Below are positions 1-6,515 of a DNA stretch of 23,597 nucleotides, piece after piece (positions within the stretch are counted from its first letter, which is position 1; every line of letters starts with the position of its first letter). Source of the DNA: Treponema sp. UBA6988 (GTDB lineage: Bacteria; Spirochaetota; Spirochaetia; Treponematales; Treponemataceae); contig DJYC01000102.1 of the NCBI GenBank assembly GCA_002448445.1, positions 1 through 23,597 on the forward strand, given 5' to 3'. Made by a program: the position numbers and the translations under genes. A model generated the notes under the pieces. The model had not been told where the DNA came from and searched no databases. It was given only the letters and a program-made list of their open reading frames with translations.

Positions 1-131
1 TGCCCCTAAGAACCCCGCTTTTCAAAAGATGGTGTTTGTGGGGGGTGGATGGTTATTGGTTGGTGGAAGTGAGGCATCGGTATGCTACATTCTGCAACCA
101 AAGTCCTTCCCTTGTGTTGGTAGTCAAGTAA

Positions 132-158
132 CAGATCCTGAATCAAGTTCAGGATGAC
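132..158 (+). repeat. Family-1 palindromic (REP-like) repeat
   Basis: A 27-bp unit beginning CAGA and ending TGAC. Its stem arms are ATCCTGAA and TTCAGGAT around the loop TCAAG. It belongs to a dispersed family with copies at 3090, 3394 (extended), 6395, 6450 (extended and diverged), 7291, 7342, 10670, 10830 and 10881. Other copies carry different but still complementary arms. Confidence 0.85.
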
Positions 159-206
159 GGACCGTACTTTTTAGGATGACGGTTGGCATCTTTTGTGACC
201 GGGCGA

Positions 207-316
207 CCCTTCGAGAGCCCGCTGGACGCTACGCCGCGAGTGCAGGGACCGCCCTTCAACTAGCCGCTGGACGCTACGCTGCGGGTGCAGGGGACGCCCT
301 TGAACTGGCCGCTGTC
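207..316. repeat. 45-bp tandem repeat, two full units and a partial third
   Basis: Units begin with CCCTT at 207, 252 and 297, exactly 45 bp apart. Each full unit contains a GGACGCTACGC core and ends in GTGCAGGG. The same unit occurs singly at 582-622 and inverted at 7422-7457 (family 2). Because 45 is a multiple of three, the repeat gives a periodic 15-residue peptide in an open frame. I regard that as a by-product and not a gene. Confidence 0.8.
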
Positions 317-581
317 GTTTGCTTCTTGTGCCGATGGTTTTATTTTCGGCAGGTATATTTTATTTATAACAGATTATTATTTCTTTTGTCAAGTTTTTTT
401 TTCAAGGGAGGGCCCTTGAACCCCGAACTTGGAGGGAAGGAAAACCTCTACTCGGAAGCGGGTTTTCCTGCTGGAAACTTCGTTGCAAGTCCCCCTCCAA
501 ACCTTCCCACCTTTCCAGCACCGCTTAGGGACTAGCCCCTAAGAACCCCGCTGTTTAACAAATGTTTCTTTTTGGAATATT

Positions 582-622
582 CCCTTCGACAGGCCGCTTG
601 ACGCTACGCTGCGAGTGCAGGG
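582..622 (+). repeat. Family-2 dispersed repeat, long form
   Basis: The unit runs from CCCTTCGACAGGCC to GTGCAGGG and contains GACGCTACGCTGCGAG. It matches the tandem units at 207-296 and, inverted, 7422-7457. Short forms lacking the internal GACGCTACGC segment occur near 8628 and 10745. The CCCT and AGGG ends are complementary. Confidence 0.7.
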
Positions 623-662
623 AACGAGTTTTTTTTTACTCGTTCTTGCCAAATAATAAAGA

Positions 663-748
663 GCGCATGGATGCGCGGCTTAGCAGCCTGAAGAACTGCC
701 ATGCAGTTCTTCAATACCCAAGAAAATCCATGGAGGGATTTTCTTGGG
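663..748. repeat. Cluster of three tandem perfect hairpins
   Basis: Three inverted repeats follow each other: GCGCAT (663-668) with ATGCGC (671-676); GAAGAACTGC (690-699) with GCAGTTCTTC (703-712), loop CAT; and CCCAAGAAAATCC (717-729) with GGATTTTCTTGGG (736-748), loop of 6. The stems are perfect but unrelated in sequence to each other and to the similar cluster at 1300-1368. No T-run follows, so they are not ordinary terminators. Confidence 0.85.
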
Positions 749-753
749 TTGTA

Positions 754-877
754 CGCCGCTATGGAGGGGCGCGGTAGCGTTGCCGTAGGCAATGGAGCCG
801 GAAGGCGGAACCCCGGAACAGCGGTGGCGCAGGGGTATGGGCGGTCGAATTAAGCCAATCCGCAAATGGTAGAGCAA
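754..877 (+). repeat. Family-3 dispersed repeat, copy A
   Basis: Contains TATGGAGGGGCG, a GTTGCC...GGCAATGGAG inner part, GGCGGAACCCCGGAA, and a tail (GGCGGTCGAATTAAGCC, then ATGGTAGAGCAA). Copy D (6064-6272, opposite strand) shares this whole layout including the tail. Copies B (3162-3234) and C (10947-11028) share only the core. Its right end abuts the rpn remnant. Confidence 0.65.
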
Positions 878-896
878 GCAGGACTTCGTCCATAAG

Positions 897-1055
897 GGCT
901 TCGTCCAGCTGTTTTGTGAACGGGCTTGTTACGGAGCCGGTGCTTATGTAGCGGAGCAGGCTTGCGCGTTCGGCGTTGGTGTCGGTCTGCCATGCAGTTA
1001 CATTATAGAATATCTTTAGGCTTTTGTCGTTAAGTTTTAGCGAAAATTTTTCTTG
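897..1055 (-). pseudogene. Remnant of an Rpn-family nuclease gene
   Basis: On the minus strand a stretch of about 50 codons matches the intact Rpn protein encoded at 7579-8493. The fragment has LKLNDKSLKIFYNVTAW followed by ERASLLRYISTG and FTKQLDE. The intact protein has LKLGDKSQKIFYNVSAW, ERRSLLRYIDSG and FTRRLEE at residues about 170-216. Nothing before it (nuclease core, D...ExQ) or after it (C-terminal tail) is recognisable. The 3' side runs into family-3 repeat copy A, suggesting loss by recombination at the repeat. It lies inside a longer open frame (759-1151) whose flanks are not protein-like. Confidence 0.8.
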
Positions 1056-1134
1056 GGAAAGCGGATGTTTTGTTGGGAAGGGGGGAAAGGCAACATGGGA
1101 ATGCCTGGTAACACGGAAATGTATTGTGTCAAGT

Positions 1135-1237
1135 TGACGGAAACGAGGCAAAGATATATATTAAAAGAAACGGGGACGCAAAGCAAACTAAAGCGACAGC
1201 CTCCGTAGCTTGTGTTACAAGCCCGCCGAAGTCGTCA
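1135..1237 (+). promoter_or_regulatory. Possible c-di-GMP-I (GEMM) riboswitch-like leader, degenerate
   Basis: The segment shows several GEMM hallmarks in order: GGCAAA (1147-1152), then GGGACGCAAAGC (1173-1184), CTAAA (1188-1192), and a small hairpin GTAGC-TTGT-GTTAC (1205-1218) with the same G-U wobble as the GTAGC/GTTAC helix of the Vibrio Vc2 aptamer. TGACG (1135-1139) can pair with CGTCA (1233-1237) to close the domain. The GNRA-capped helix expected between GGCAAA and GGGACG is not convincing: the stretch is AT-rich and does not fold well. A terminator overlaps the 3' end. This may be a divergent or decayed aptamer. Nearest downstream gene is nrdG-like, about 300 bp on. Confidence 0.42.
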
Positions 1238-1257
1238 CACTATGGGCGGGCTTTTTT
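1219..1257 (+). terminator. Rho-independent terminator
   Basis: Arms AAGCCCGCC (1219-1227) and GGCGGGCTT (1245-1253) form a 9-bp GC-rich stem with a 17-base loop, and the run of six T spans 1252-1257. An alternative hairpin GCTTGT (1208-1213) with ACAAGC (1217-1222) uses bases of the left arm, so the two folds exclude each other, as in a riboswitch expression platform. Confidence 0.75.
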
Positions 1258-1299
1258 ATGCTCTTTTCCTTATTTTATTAGGAAGGTGAGCAAGTCTAG

Positions 1300-1368
1300 G
1301 ATAATCGCAAGCGATTATCTGCGAGTTTTTGCAAAGCAAAAACTCGTGAAGCAAGTCGCAAGACTTGC
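1300..1368. repeat. Second cluster of three tandem perfect hairpins
   Basis: GATAATCGC (1300-1308) with GCGATTATC (1311-1319), loop AA; CGAGTTTTTGC (1322-1332) with GCAAAAACTCG (1336-1346), loop AAA; GCAAGTC (1351-1357) with GACTTGC (1362-1368), loop GCAA. GCAAGTC also occurs at 1290-1296 and could pair with 1362-1368 instead, enclosing the first two hairpins in a larger fold. The rest of 1369-1520 shows no gene. Confidence 0.85.
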
Positions 1369-1523
1369 GACTCTCCTTCATTCATGAGAAATCGGAGGCA
1401 AGCCGCCAGTGTTTGCAAAGCGTCCCCTATGCTGTGTATGTTAGCATAAGAAGCAGCATAAAATCAATCGATTTAGAATTCCTAAAACCACCAAGATGGC
1501 TCCAAAAAAAGTAAAATTCCTAA

Positions 1524-1552
1524 TTTTCAAAAGTACGCAAAAGTGCTATATT
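1524..1552 (+). promoter_or_regulatory. Promoter of the nrdG-like gene, probably leaderless
   Basis: -35 TTTTCA (1524-1529), 17-bp spacer, extended -10 TGC-TATATT (1547-1552), then only 8 bases to the ATG at 1561. There is no Shine-Dalgarno, so transcription would start at or next to the start codon. Confidence 0.6.
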
Positions 1553-1560
1553 TTCCAGTA

Positions 1561-2046
1561 ATGTATTACGGCAACATAAAGAAATTTGACATTGCGGACG
1601 GTGAGGGAGTAAGGGTTTCCCTCTTTGTAAGCGGTTGCAGGGTTTGCTGCCCGGGCTGCTTTCAGAAGGAGACGTGGAATTTTTGTTTTGGAAAGCCGTT
1701 TACAAAAGAGACCGAGGAAGAAATCCTAAAGGCACTTGAGCCGGAATTCATTTCTGGGCTTACAGTTTTGGGCGGGGAACCATTTGAGCCAGAGAATCAG
1801 GCCGTACTTGCGCCATTTTTGCAGCGCGTAAAGCAGGCTTTTCCGCAAAAGAACATCTGGTGCTATACAGGCTACATTTATGACAAGGACATTCTGCCTG
1901 CCGACGGGAAAAAGCATACCGAGCACACGCAGGCAATGCTTGACTGCATAAACGTACTCGTGGACGGGCCGTTTGTTCTTGAAAAGAAGGACATATCGCT
2001 TAACTTTAGGGGGTCAAGCAACCAGAGGATTCTTAGGCTAAAGTAA
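1561..2046 (+). CDS. nrdG: Anaerobic ribonucleotide reductase activating protein (NrdG-like radical SAM)
   Basis: A 161-residue protein of normal NrdG length. The radical SAM cluster motif CX3CX2C is at C26, C30 and C33 (SGCRVCCPGC), preceded by DGEGVRVSLFVSGC, and the SAM-binding GGEP is at 71-74. NrdG proteins bind a 4Fe-4S cluster, cleave S-adenosylmethionine and install the glycyl radical on the class III reductase NrdD for anaerobic dNTP synthesis in the cytoplasm. I chose the ATG at 1561 because family members start MYYGNI-like; the in-frame GTG at 1543 overlaps the -10 box. No nrdD is next to it (the following gene is unrelated), so its partner would lie elsewhere. Promoter position suggests a leaderless message. 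Confidence 0.88.
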   Translation: MYYGNIKKFDIADGEGVRVSLFVSGCRVCCPGCFQKETWNFCFGKPFTKETEEEILKALEPEFISGLTVLGGEPFEPENQAVLAPFLQRVKQAFPQKNIWCYTGYIYDKDILPADGKKHTEHTQAMLDCINVLVDGPFVLEKKDISLNFRGSSNQRILRLK

Positions 2047-2212
2047 AAGTTCAGGTTTGCCGTGGCTGCAACCGCTTATCAGTCTTGCACATTATTCATA
2101 TCATTTTCATATTATTATAGAAAAAACTTTTTTATAAAAAGCTGTTATTTTCTTTTATAAAATTTGTTATATTGGCATAGACTGGTGAGAGCGACTTTTT
2201 TAGAGGTAAAAA

Positions 2213-3070
2213 ATGAAAGTAGTAAAACCCTGTATTTTGATTATGGCAGCATTCATCTGTTCAGTTTCTTCTTTTGCTGCAAAAGCAATGTCTTCTTTTA
2301 CTATGCAAAAATACCGGGACTTTACCGAATGCCGCGCACAGGCATCAAAATCCACGGACTACAATGCAATTATAGAAAGCTACGGCAAGTTTGAAAAAGA
2401 AGTTCTTGCCCAGCTGCCAGCCCAGGCCACGGACCTTGAGCAGGAAAAACTTTTCTGGGAAAGCTGTGTGCGCCTTGCAAAATTTGAATACATATTCAAC
2501 ATAAAGGCAGACATTAAGCAGGAGCGCCTTGCCCTAAAGAGCCAGATGGAGCGCAACGAAAAATACATAAGCGCACACAGGAAGAAGGACGGTGTTGCCC
2601 CGCTCTTTTACATGATTACTGGAGACACCACGTCCTGCTACATGAGTTTTTCTGTGGCAAGTGCAATGTTCCATGGAATGAGGGTAAGGACTTTGTACGA
2701 AACTTCTGCGGAAAGCGGTGCAAACATGTGGGCGGCAAACCTGGGGCTTGGACAGTGGATGTTCTACGCACCGGGAATTCTTGGCGGCAGCATGAAGAAG
2801 GCAGAAAAGCATTTTCTTGCGGCAATAAAGGCATCTGTTACCGATGCGGAAAAATTCTATACTTACACTTATTATGCCCAGTTCCTCTTTGAGCGCGGGA
2901 AAAAGGACGATGCTCTGGCCTACATGCAGAAGGCGGATTCCCTTTACCCGGGAAGCAACTACATTGCAAGAATCAAAAAGCTGAATGCAAATGGCACGGG
3001 GCTTTTTACTTACAACAGGGAACATTCAGGCGTGGACAGCAACACAGACCCGGACGCAAAGGATTTGTAG
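2213..3070 (+). CDS. Exported protein of unknown function with a TPR-like C-terminal region
   Basis: A 285-residue protein with a signal peptide (K2 to K6, hydrophobic 7-20, cleavage likely near A23-A25). The mature part is helical. GGSMKKAEKHFLAAI at 191-205 and residues 215-247 (YYAQFLFERGKKDDALAYMQKADSLYP) look like two tetratricopeptide-type helical pairs. TPR proteins mediate protein contacts; the role here is unknown. Start ATG 2213 has an AGAGG ribosome binding site six bases upstream and an extended -10-like TGTTATATT about 40 bp upstream (2166-2173). The gene stands alone, 166 bp after nrdG, and a family-1 palindrome follows its stop by 20 bp. The location could be periplasm. Confidence 0.75.
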   Translation: MKVVKPCILIMAAFICSVSSFAAKAMSSFTMQKYRDFTECRAQASKSTDYNAIIESYGKFEKEVLAQLPAQATDLEQEKLFWESCVRLAKFEYIFNIKADIKQERLALKSQMERNEKYISAHRKKDGVAPLFYMITGDTTSCYMSFSVASAMFHGMRVRTLYETSAESGANMWAANLGLGQWMFYAPGILGGSMKKAEKHFLAAIKASVTDAEKFYTYTYYAQFLFERGKKDDALAYMQKADSLYPGSNYIARIKKLNANGTGLFTYNREHSGVDSNTDPDAKDL

Positions 3071-3089
3071 CAAAGGGGCAGAGATTATA

Positions 3090-3116
3090 CAGACCCTGAA
3101 TCAAGTTCAGGGTGAC
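3090..3116 (+). repeat. Family-1 palindromic repeat
   Basis: Same 27-bp layout as at 132, with arms ACCCTGAA and TTCAGGGT. It sits 20 bp after the preceding stop codon, a usual place for REP-type elements. Confidence 0.85.
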
Positions 3117-3161
3117 GGGCTTTGTCTGTTTTTACAATGCGAAATAGCAAAATAAGCCTAG

Positions 3162-3234
3162 CCGGGATTGGAGGGGTTGCGCAGCAAGACCGCGCCAGCG
3201 GGCCGGAGCGGAAGCGGAGCCCCGGAAAGCCCGA
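3162..3234 (+). repeat. Family-3 dispersed repeat, copy B
   Basis: Starts CCGGGATTGGAGGGG and ends GCCCCGGAAAGCCCG, like copy C (10947-11028). The inner part differs. The rest of the 3071-3491 gap holds two family-1 elements and a small hairpin but no gene. Confidence 0.65.
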
Positions 3235-3393
3235 TGAAAAAGGCCTCCTTGCCATTTTTACCTATAAAAAGCCGCCCGCTCTTACTGCCAACATTTGACG
3301 CGCCCTCCTTGGCGCTACTTGTTTTACACAAAATCTGGCAAGGCAGTTAAATATTCAATGCGCTCCAAAAAGAAAATGAACGCAAAGTTTTTA

Positions 3394-3455
3394 CAGACCC
3401 TGAATCCATATTCGTAGCAGGTGCGTACGGATATGGCGTAGCAGTTCAGGGTGAC
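3394..3455 (+). repeat. Family-1 repeat, extended form with an inserted hairpin
   Basis: The outer halves CAGACCCTGAAT (3394-3405) and TTCAGGGTGAC (3445-3455) match the short repeat. The central loop is replaced by a hairpin, CCATATTCGTA (3406-3416) with TACGGATATGG (3426-3436), followed by CGTAGCAG. The same plan is seen at 6450-6511. Confidence 0.75.
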
Positions 3456-3464
3456 TGTTTAGCC

Positions 3465-3483
3465 AGGGTGACGCGTTCACCCT
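3465..3483 (-). terminator. Hairpin just after the phosphorylase stop, possible weak terminator
   Basis: A perfect 7-bp stem, AGGGTGA (3465-3471) with TCACCCT (3477-3483), lies 8 bases beyond the stop of the minus-strand phosphorylase gene. No T-run follows on that strand, so termination is unproven. Confidence 0.35.
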
Positions 3484-3491
3484 ATCACCTA

Positions 3492-5927
3492 CTACAGGCG
3501 CTCGCTGTGGTCGTCGCGCTTGCCGTTTTTGCCAAGGACTACGACTATCTCGTTCTTTTCGCCAAGTTCGCTTGCGGGAACGGTGATGCCATCGATTTTT
3601 TTGCCGTTAAGCGTAACCTCCGCAACTCCGCAGCAGACGTGCTCCGGGTTCTTGACTTGTATGCTAAGCGTTTTGCCCCGGAAGACGCGCTGGATTTTGT
3701 AGCCGTCCCATTCGTGGGGAATACAGGGGTCAATCATCATGCCTTCGTACTGTGGGCGGATTCCCAAGATGTACTGGGTGATTGAATAGTAGTTCCACGT
3801 TGCAGCCCCGCTAAGCCAGCTAACGCGAGTGTTGCCTGCCCTTGGCGAGAAGGTTGAGTATGTGGTCTGGCCAACAACGTAGGGTTCGCTCTGGCGGATT
3901 TCTGCCTTGTCGTTGTAAGCGGCGGGAATTGCAGCCTTGCAGTATTCAAATGCCTGGTCACCGTGGCCAAGAAGTGTCTCTGCAATTATGCCCCAACCTT
4001 GAGTGTGGTTAAAGATACCGGCGTTTTCCTTGATTCCCGGGTTAAAGACAACTGCGCGCATAACGTCCACGCTTGTGTGCACAAAAGGCGGTGCGCTAAG
4101 CATAAGTCCGTACGGAGTTGCAAGCTTTTCCTTAACAGTCTTCATGCAGGATGCAGCCTGCTCAGGTGTGGCGGCAGAACTAAGAACCGACCAAACCTGG
4201 GTGTTAAAGTAGACCTGACCCTCTTCGTAGGTGTGGGTTCCGTAAACAGTGCCGTCTTCCGCAATTGCCCAAATCCACCACTTGCCGTCCCAGCACTTGT
4301 CCTGAATTGCCTTGTCAAGCTTTGCCCTCTGAGCCAATGCCCACTCGCTTTCGTCCTTTTTGCCAAGGCGCAGGGAAATGTCGGAATATGTAGTAAGACC
4401 AAGACGCAGCTGGAAAGCCACAAATAAGCTTTCTCCGTGGTAGCCAAGGCGCAGACAGTCGTTCCAGTCGGCAAGAAGACCGCAAGGAAGTCCGTCCTTG
4501 CCCATGCGCTCAAGGTTGAACAAAAGGGCCTGCTTTAAGTGGCCGTAAACAGTGGCCTCTCCGTGGTCAGCGTAGGGAACAACCGTATTGTAAAGGTTAA
4601 AGTCTCCGTTTTCCGCAATGTAGGCAGGAACAGCGTTAAAGAACCAAAGGCAGTCGTCTGAGCGGTATTCATCCTCGTTGGGTGCCTTTTCGTGGCCGGG
4701 ATTGTGGTCTGTTCTAATAACAGGAATTGCACCGCCGTTTGCAACCTGGCCGCTTAGCATGCGGAACATACGCTCCTTTGCTTGCTCCGGAATTGCAGCC
4801 GAAACGCCAAGGATATCCTGAACTGAATCGCGGTAGCCTAAGCCGTCGCGCTCTCCGTTGTAAACAAGGGATGCAGCCCTGGACCATGCAAAAGTGATAA
4901 GGCAGTTGTAAAGGCCCCACATGTTAACGGTGTGGTTAATGTCCGCATCGGGAGTTTCCGCCTTAAAGCTTGCAAGCTTGGAATGCCAGTTTTCCGTTAG
5001 CTTTTTAAATTCAGCATCAGCACGCTCTGTAGAACCAAATTCTTCAACAGCCTTTTTGCCGTAAGTGTTGGCCTCGCCAATACCAAGCATTACCATGATT
5101 TCCTTGGACTGGCCCGGTGCAAGTTCAATCTCTGTCTGCAAAGAACCACAGGAAGAGTCGCCGTAAGCGTCGCTGTTTGAGCACTTGCCCTTTATAACAG
5201 CCGCAGGTTCCTTGTAGCTTCCGTAAGTTCCAAGGAATGCAGCGCGGTCTGTATCGTAAGCCGTAAGATTTGAACCGCACAAAGCCATCCAGGCGCTCAT
5301 GCACATGTCACCACCGGATGCAAGCGGGCGGTCGGGATTCTGGATTGCAAAGTTGTCCTGAATTGAAATGCGCAGCATGTTGTCCTTTCTGCTGCCCTTT
5401 GTAATAAAGATGGAATACTGAAGGTTAACCTGATCCTGCTCGGTTGACCACTGGTTTGTAAATTCGCAGTAGCTAAAGGCGCTAAGCTTTCTTGCCTTGC
5501 CTGAATTGTTTGTAAGGCGCAGCCTCCAGTATTCAAAAGTCTGTCCAAGCGGAACGTAGTAAAGGGTCTCGGACTTTATGCCTGAATATTCAGAAGTAAT
5601 GGAAGTATATGCTGTACCGTGGCGGCATTCGCTCTTGTAGGAAGCAAGGTCCTTGCCAACCGGCTGCCAGGAAGCAGACCAGTAGTCACCGCTTTCGTTG
5701 TCGCGGAGGTAAAAATAGCGTCCCGGCTGATCCATTGGAATGGAGTTAAAGCGCATGCGCAAAAATCTTCCGCGGGCACCAGACTTGTAAAAACCGTAGC
5801 CGCCGGCATTGTTGGTAATAACGGCACCATATTCAGTTGAACCCAGGTAGTTACTCCATGACTGAGGGGTGTCTGGACGGGTGATTACATACTCTTTTTT
5901 CTCATCATCAAAATATCCGTAATTCAT
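3492..5927 (-). CDS. GH94 disaccharide phosphorylase (cellobiose/chitobiose phosphorylase type)
   Basis: An 811-residue cytoplasmic enzyme without signal peptide, the usual length for cellobiose or N,N'-diacetylchitobiose phosphorylase. GH94 enzymes split a beta-linked disaccharide with phosphate to give a sugar 1-phosphate and a free sugar, saving ATP. The N-terminal YGYFDDEKKEYVITRP and the NYLGS, GGRY-like (PGRYFYLRD 68-76) and DYWSASWQPV (81-90) blocks are typical. GERDGLGYRDSVQD (358-371) and ADWNDC (486-491) follow; D490 aligns with the catalytic acid of the family. The C-terminal beta domain ends with VVVLG plus a 12-residue tail. Around the catalytic Asp it reads LADWNDCLR, where characterised enzymes I recall read RADWNDCLN, so substrate is uncertain. 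Start ATG 5927 has GGAG seven bases upstream. No transporter gene is adjacent. Confidence 0.88.
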   Translation of the reverse strand: MNYGYFDDEKKEYVITRPDTPQSWSNYLGSTEYGAVITNNAGGYGFYKSGARGRFLRMRFNSIPMDQPGRYFYLRDNESGDYWSASWQPVGKDLASYKSECRHGTAYTSITSEYSGIKSETLYYVPLGQTFEYWRLRLTNNSGKARKLSAFSYCEFTNQWSTEQDQVNLQYSIFITKGSRKDNMLRISIQDNFAIQNPDRPLASGGDMCMSAWMALCGSNLTAYDTDRAAFLGTYGSYKEPAAVIKGKCSNSDAYGDSSCGSLQTEIELAPGQSKEIMVMLGIGEANTYGKKAVEEFGSTERADAEFKKLTENWHSKLASFKAETPDADINHTVNMWGLYNCLITFAWSRAASLVYNGERDGLGYRDSVQDILGVSAAIPEQAKERMFRMLSGQVANGGAIPVIRTDHNPGHEKAPNEDEYRSDDCLWFFNAVPAYIAENGDFNLYNTVVPYADHGEATVYGHLKQALLFNLERMGKDGLPCGLLADWNDCLRLGYHGESLFVAFQLRLGLTTYSDISLRLGKKDESEWALAQRAKLDKAIQDKCWDGKWWIWAIAEDGTVYGTHTYEEGQVYFNTQVWSVLSSAATPEQAASCMKTVKEKLATPYGLMLSAPPFVHTSVDVMRAVVFNPGIKENAGIFNHTQGWGIIAETLLGHGDQAFEYCKAAIPAAYNDKAEIRQSEPYVVGQTTYSTFSPRAGNTRVSWLSGAATWNYYSITQYILGIRPQYEGMMIDPCIPHEWDGYKIQRVFRGKTLSIQVKNPEHVCCGVAEVTLNGKKIDGITVPASELGEKNEIVVVLGKNGKRDDHSERL

Positions 5928-5978
5928 AAAAACTCCATCGAAGGTTAGGACAATGTTAGGTCAAAAGACTTGCCTTTT

Positions 5979-6007
5979 AGTATAGCGGATTTGGAAAAAA
6001 AATGAAA
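5979..6007 (-). promoter_or_regulatory. Promoter of the GH94 phosphorylase gene
   Basis: Read on the minus strand: -35 TTTCAT (6007-6002), 17-bp spacer, -10 TATACT (5984-5979). The start codon lies 51 bases further, after a leader with a GGAG ribosome binding site. The same TTTCAT/17 arrangement recurs before the gene at 20326. Confidence 0.5.
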
Positions 6008-6063
6008 GTTAAAAGCCAAGACTTGCTAATTGAAAGTTGATATTTTTTCTGGACGGAAGCCAT

Positions 6064-6272
6064 AATTGCTCTACCATCCGCCTTTTGGCTAACTCGACCG
6101 AACATGCCTATGCGCCACGGGCTTTGCGGGGTTCCGCTACCGCTCCATTACCGGCAGGTGACATGCATTTTGACCGCAAAGATACACAAAGAGGTTTAAG
6201 CCACTTTCTATATGCAAACAAGCCACCCTTCAACCTGCCGGCAACGGCTTCGCCGCCCCTCCAATCCCGCGT
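6064..6272 (-). repeat. Family-3 dispersed repeat, copy D, split by a 73-bp insert
   Basis: Read on the minus strand, it starts CGCGGGATTGGAGGGGCGGC, then GTTGCC and ACCGGCAGG-type arms, then GGAACCCCGCAAAGCCCG and the tail shared with copy A (TCGAGTTAGCC, then ATGGTAGAGCAA). CCGGCAGGT (6151-6159) and ACCTGCCGG (6233-6241) are a perfect 9-bp inverted repeat bordering 73 bp with no counterpart in copies A-C. The gap 5928-6515 has no gene besides promoters and repeats. Confidence 0.65.
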
Positions 6273-6394
6273 AGGTTTTGCATAAAAAAATCCCGCAGGT
6301 TGCAAACCCGCCATCCATGGCTCGGTATTTTTTGGCAAGGAAGAGAAAAGCTATTCGAGACCTTTTACACTTGGCAAGGAAGAAAAACGTCCCT

Positions 6395-6421
6395 GTCACC
6401 CTGAGCTTGACTCAGGGTCTG
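6395..6421 (-). repeat. Family-1 palindromic repeat, inverted
   Basis: Arms (read in family orientation) ACCCTGAG and CTCAGGGT. The A-to-G change in one arm is matched by T-to-C in the other relative to the copy at 3090. Confidence 0.85.
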
Positions 6422-6449
6422 TACCGCCATACACCCACTAGCATTTATA

Positions 6450-6511
6450 GATTCCAAACCCACATTCGTATCAAGGGCGTGCGAATGTGGCGCAGCAGTT
6501 CGGAATGACAG
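6450..6511 (+). repeat. Family-1 repeat, extended and diverged form
   Basis: Outer halves GATTCC and GGAATGAC flank an inserted hairpin, CCACATTCG (6460-6468) with CGAATGTGG (6482-6490), then CGCAGCAG before the right half, as in the copy at 3394-3455 (CGTAGCAG). It lies directly after the stop codon of the minus-strand lipoprotein gene. Confidence 0.65.
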
Positions 6512-6515
6512 CTTT

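Larger units (their letters stand above)
1..881. other. Gene-free, repeat-rich intergenic DNA
   Basis: No convincing gene lies here. Open frames exist, but they run through repeats and show no domain, signal peptide or ribosome binding site. The stretch holds a palindromic repeat (132-158), a half copy of it (about 173-182), a 45-bp tandem repeat (207-316), a hairpin with arms CTTAGGG (524-530) and CCCTAAG (537-543), a dispersed repeat (582-622), three tandem hairpins (663-748) and a family-3 repeat (754-877). The segment reading CCCCTAAGAACCCCGCT occurs at about 4-20 and again at 536-552, so the left window edge probably cuts another copy of the 524-552 element. Between about 317 and 520 I see only unassigned sequence. 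Confidence 0.7.

Noticed and set aside
176..535. 119-codon open frame at the left end
   Set aside because: It runs through the 45-bp tandem repeat and other repeats, has no ribosome binding site or domain, and shows repeat-driven periodicity.
759..1151. 130-codon minus-strand frame as a whole gene
   Set aside because: Only about 50 central codons match the Rpn family; the rest is repeat DNA or unrelated, so it is treated as a remnant.
1543..1560. GTG start six codons upstream for the nrdG-like gene
   Set aside because: It overlaps the -10 box, has no ribosome binding site, and NrdG proteins begin at the later Met.
3090..3116. Family-1 palindromes as rho-independent terminators
   Set aside because: No T-run follows the stems and several copies are far from gene ends.
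3963..4427. 154-codon plus-strand frame opposite the phosphorylase
   Set aside because: Antisense shadow of a well-supported GH94 gene; composition follows the real gene.
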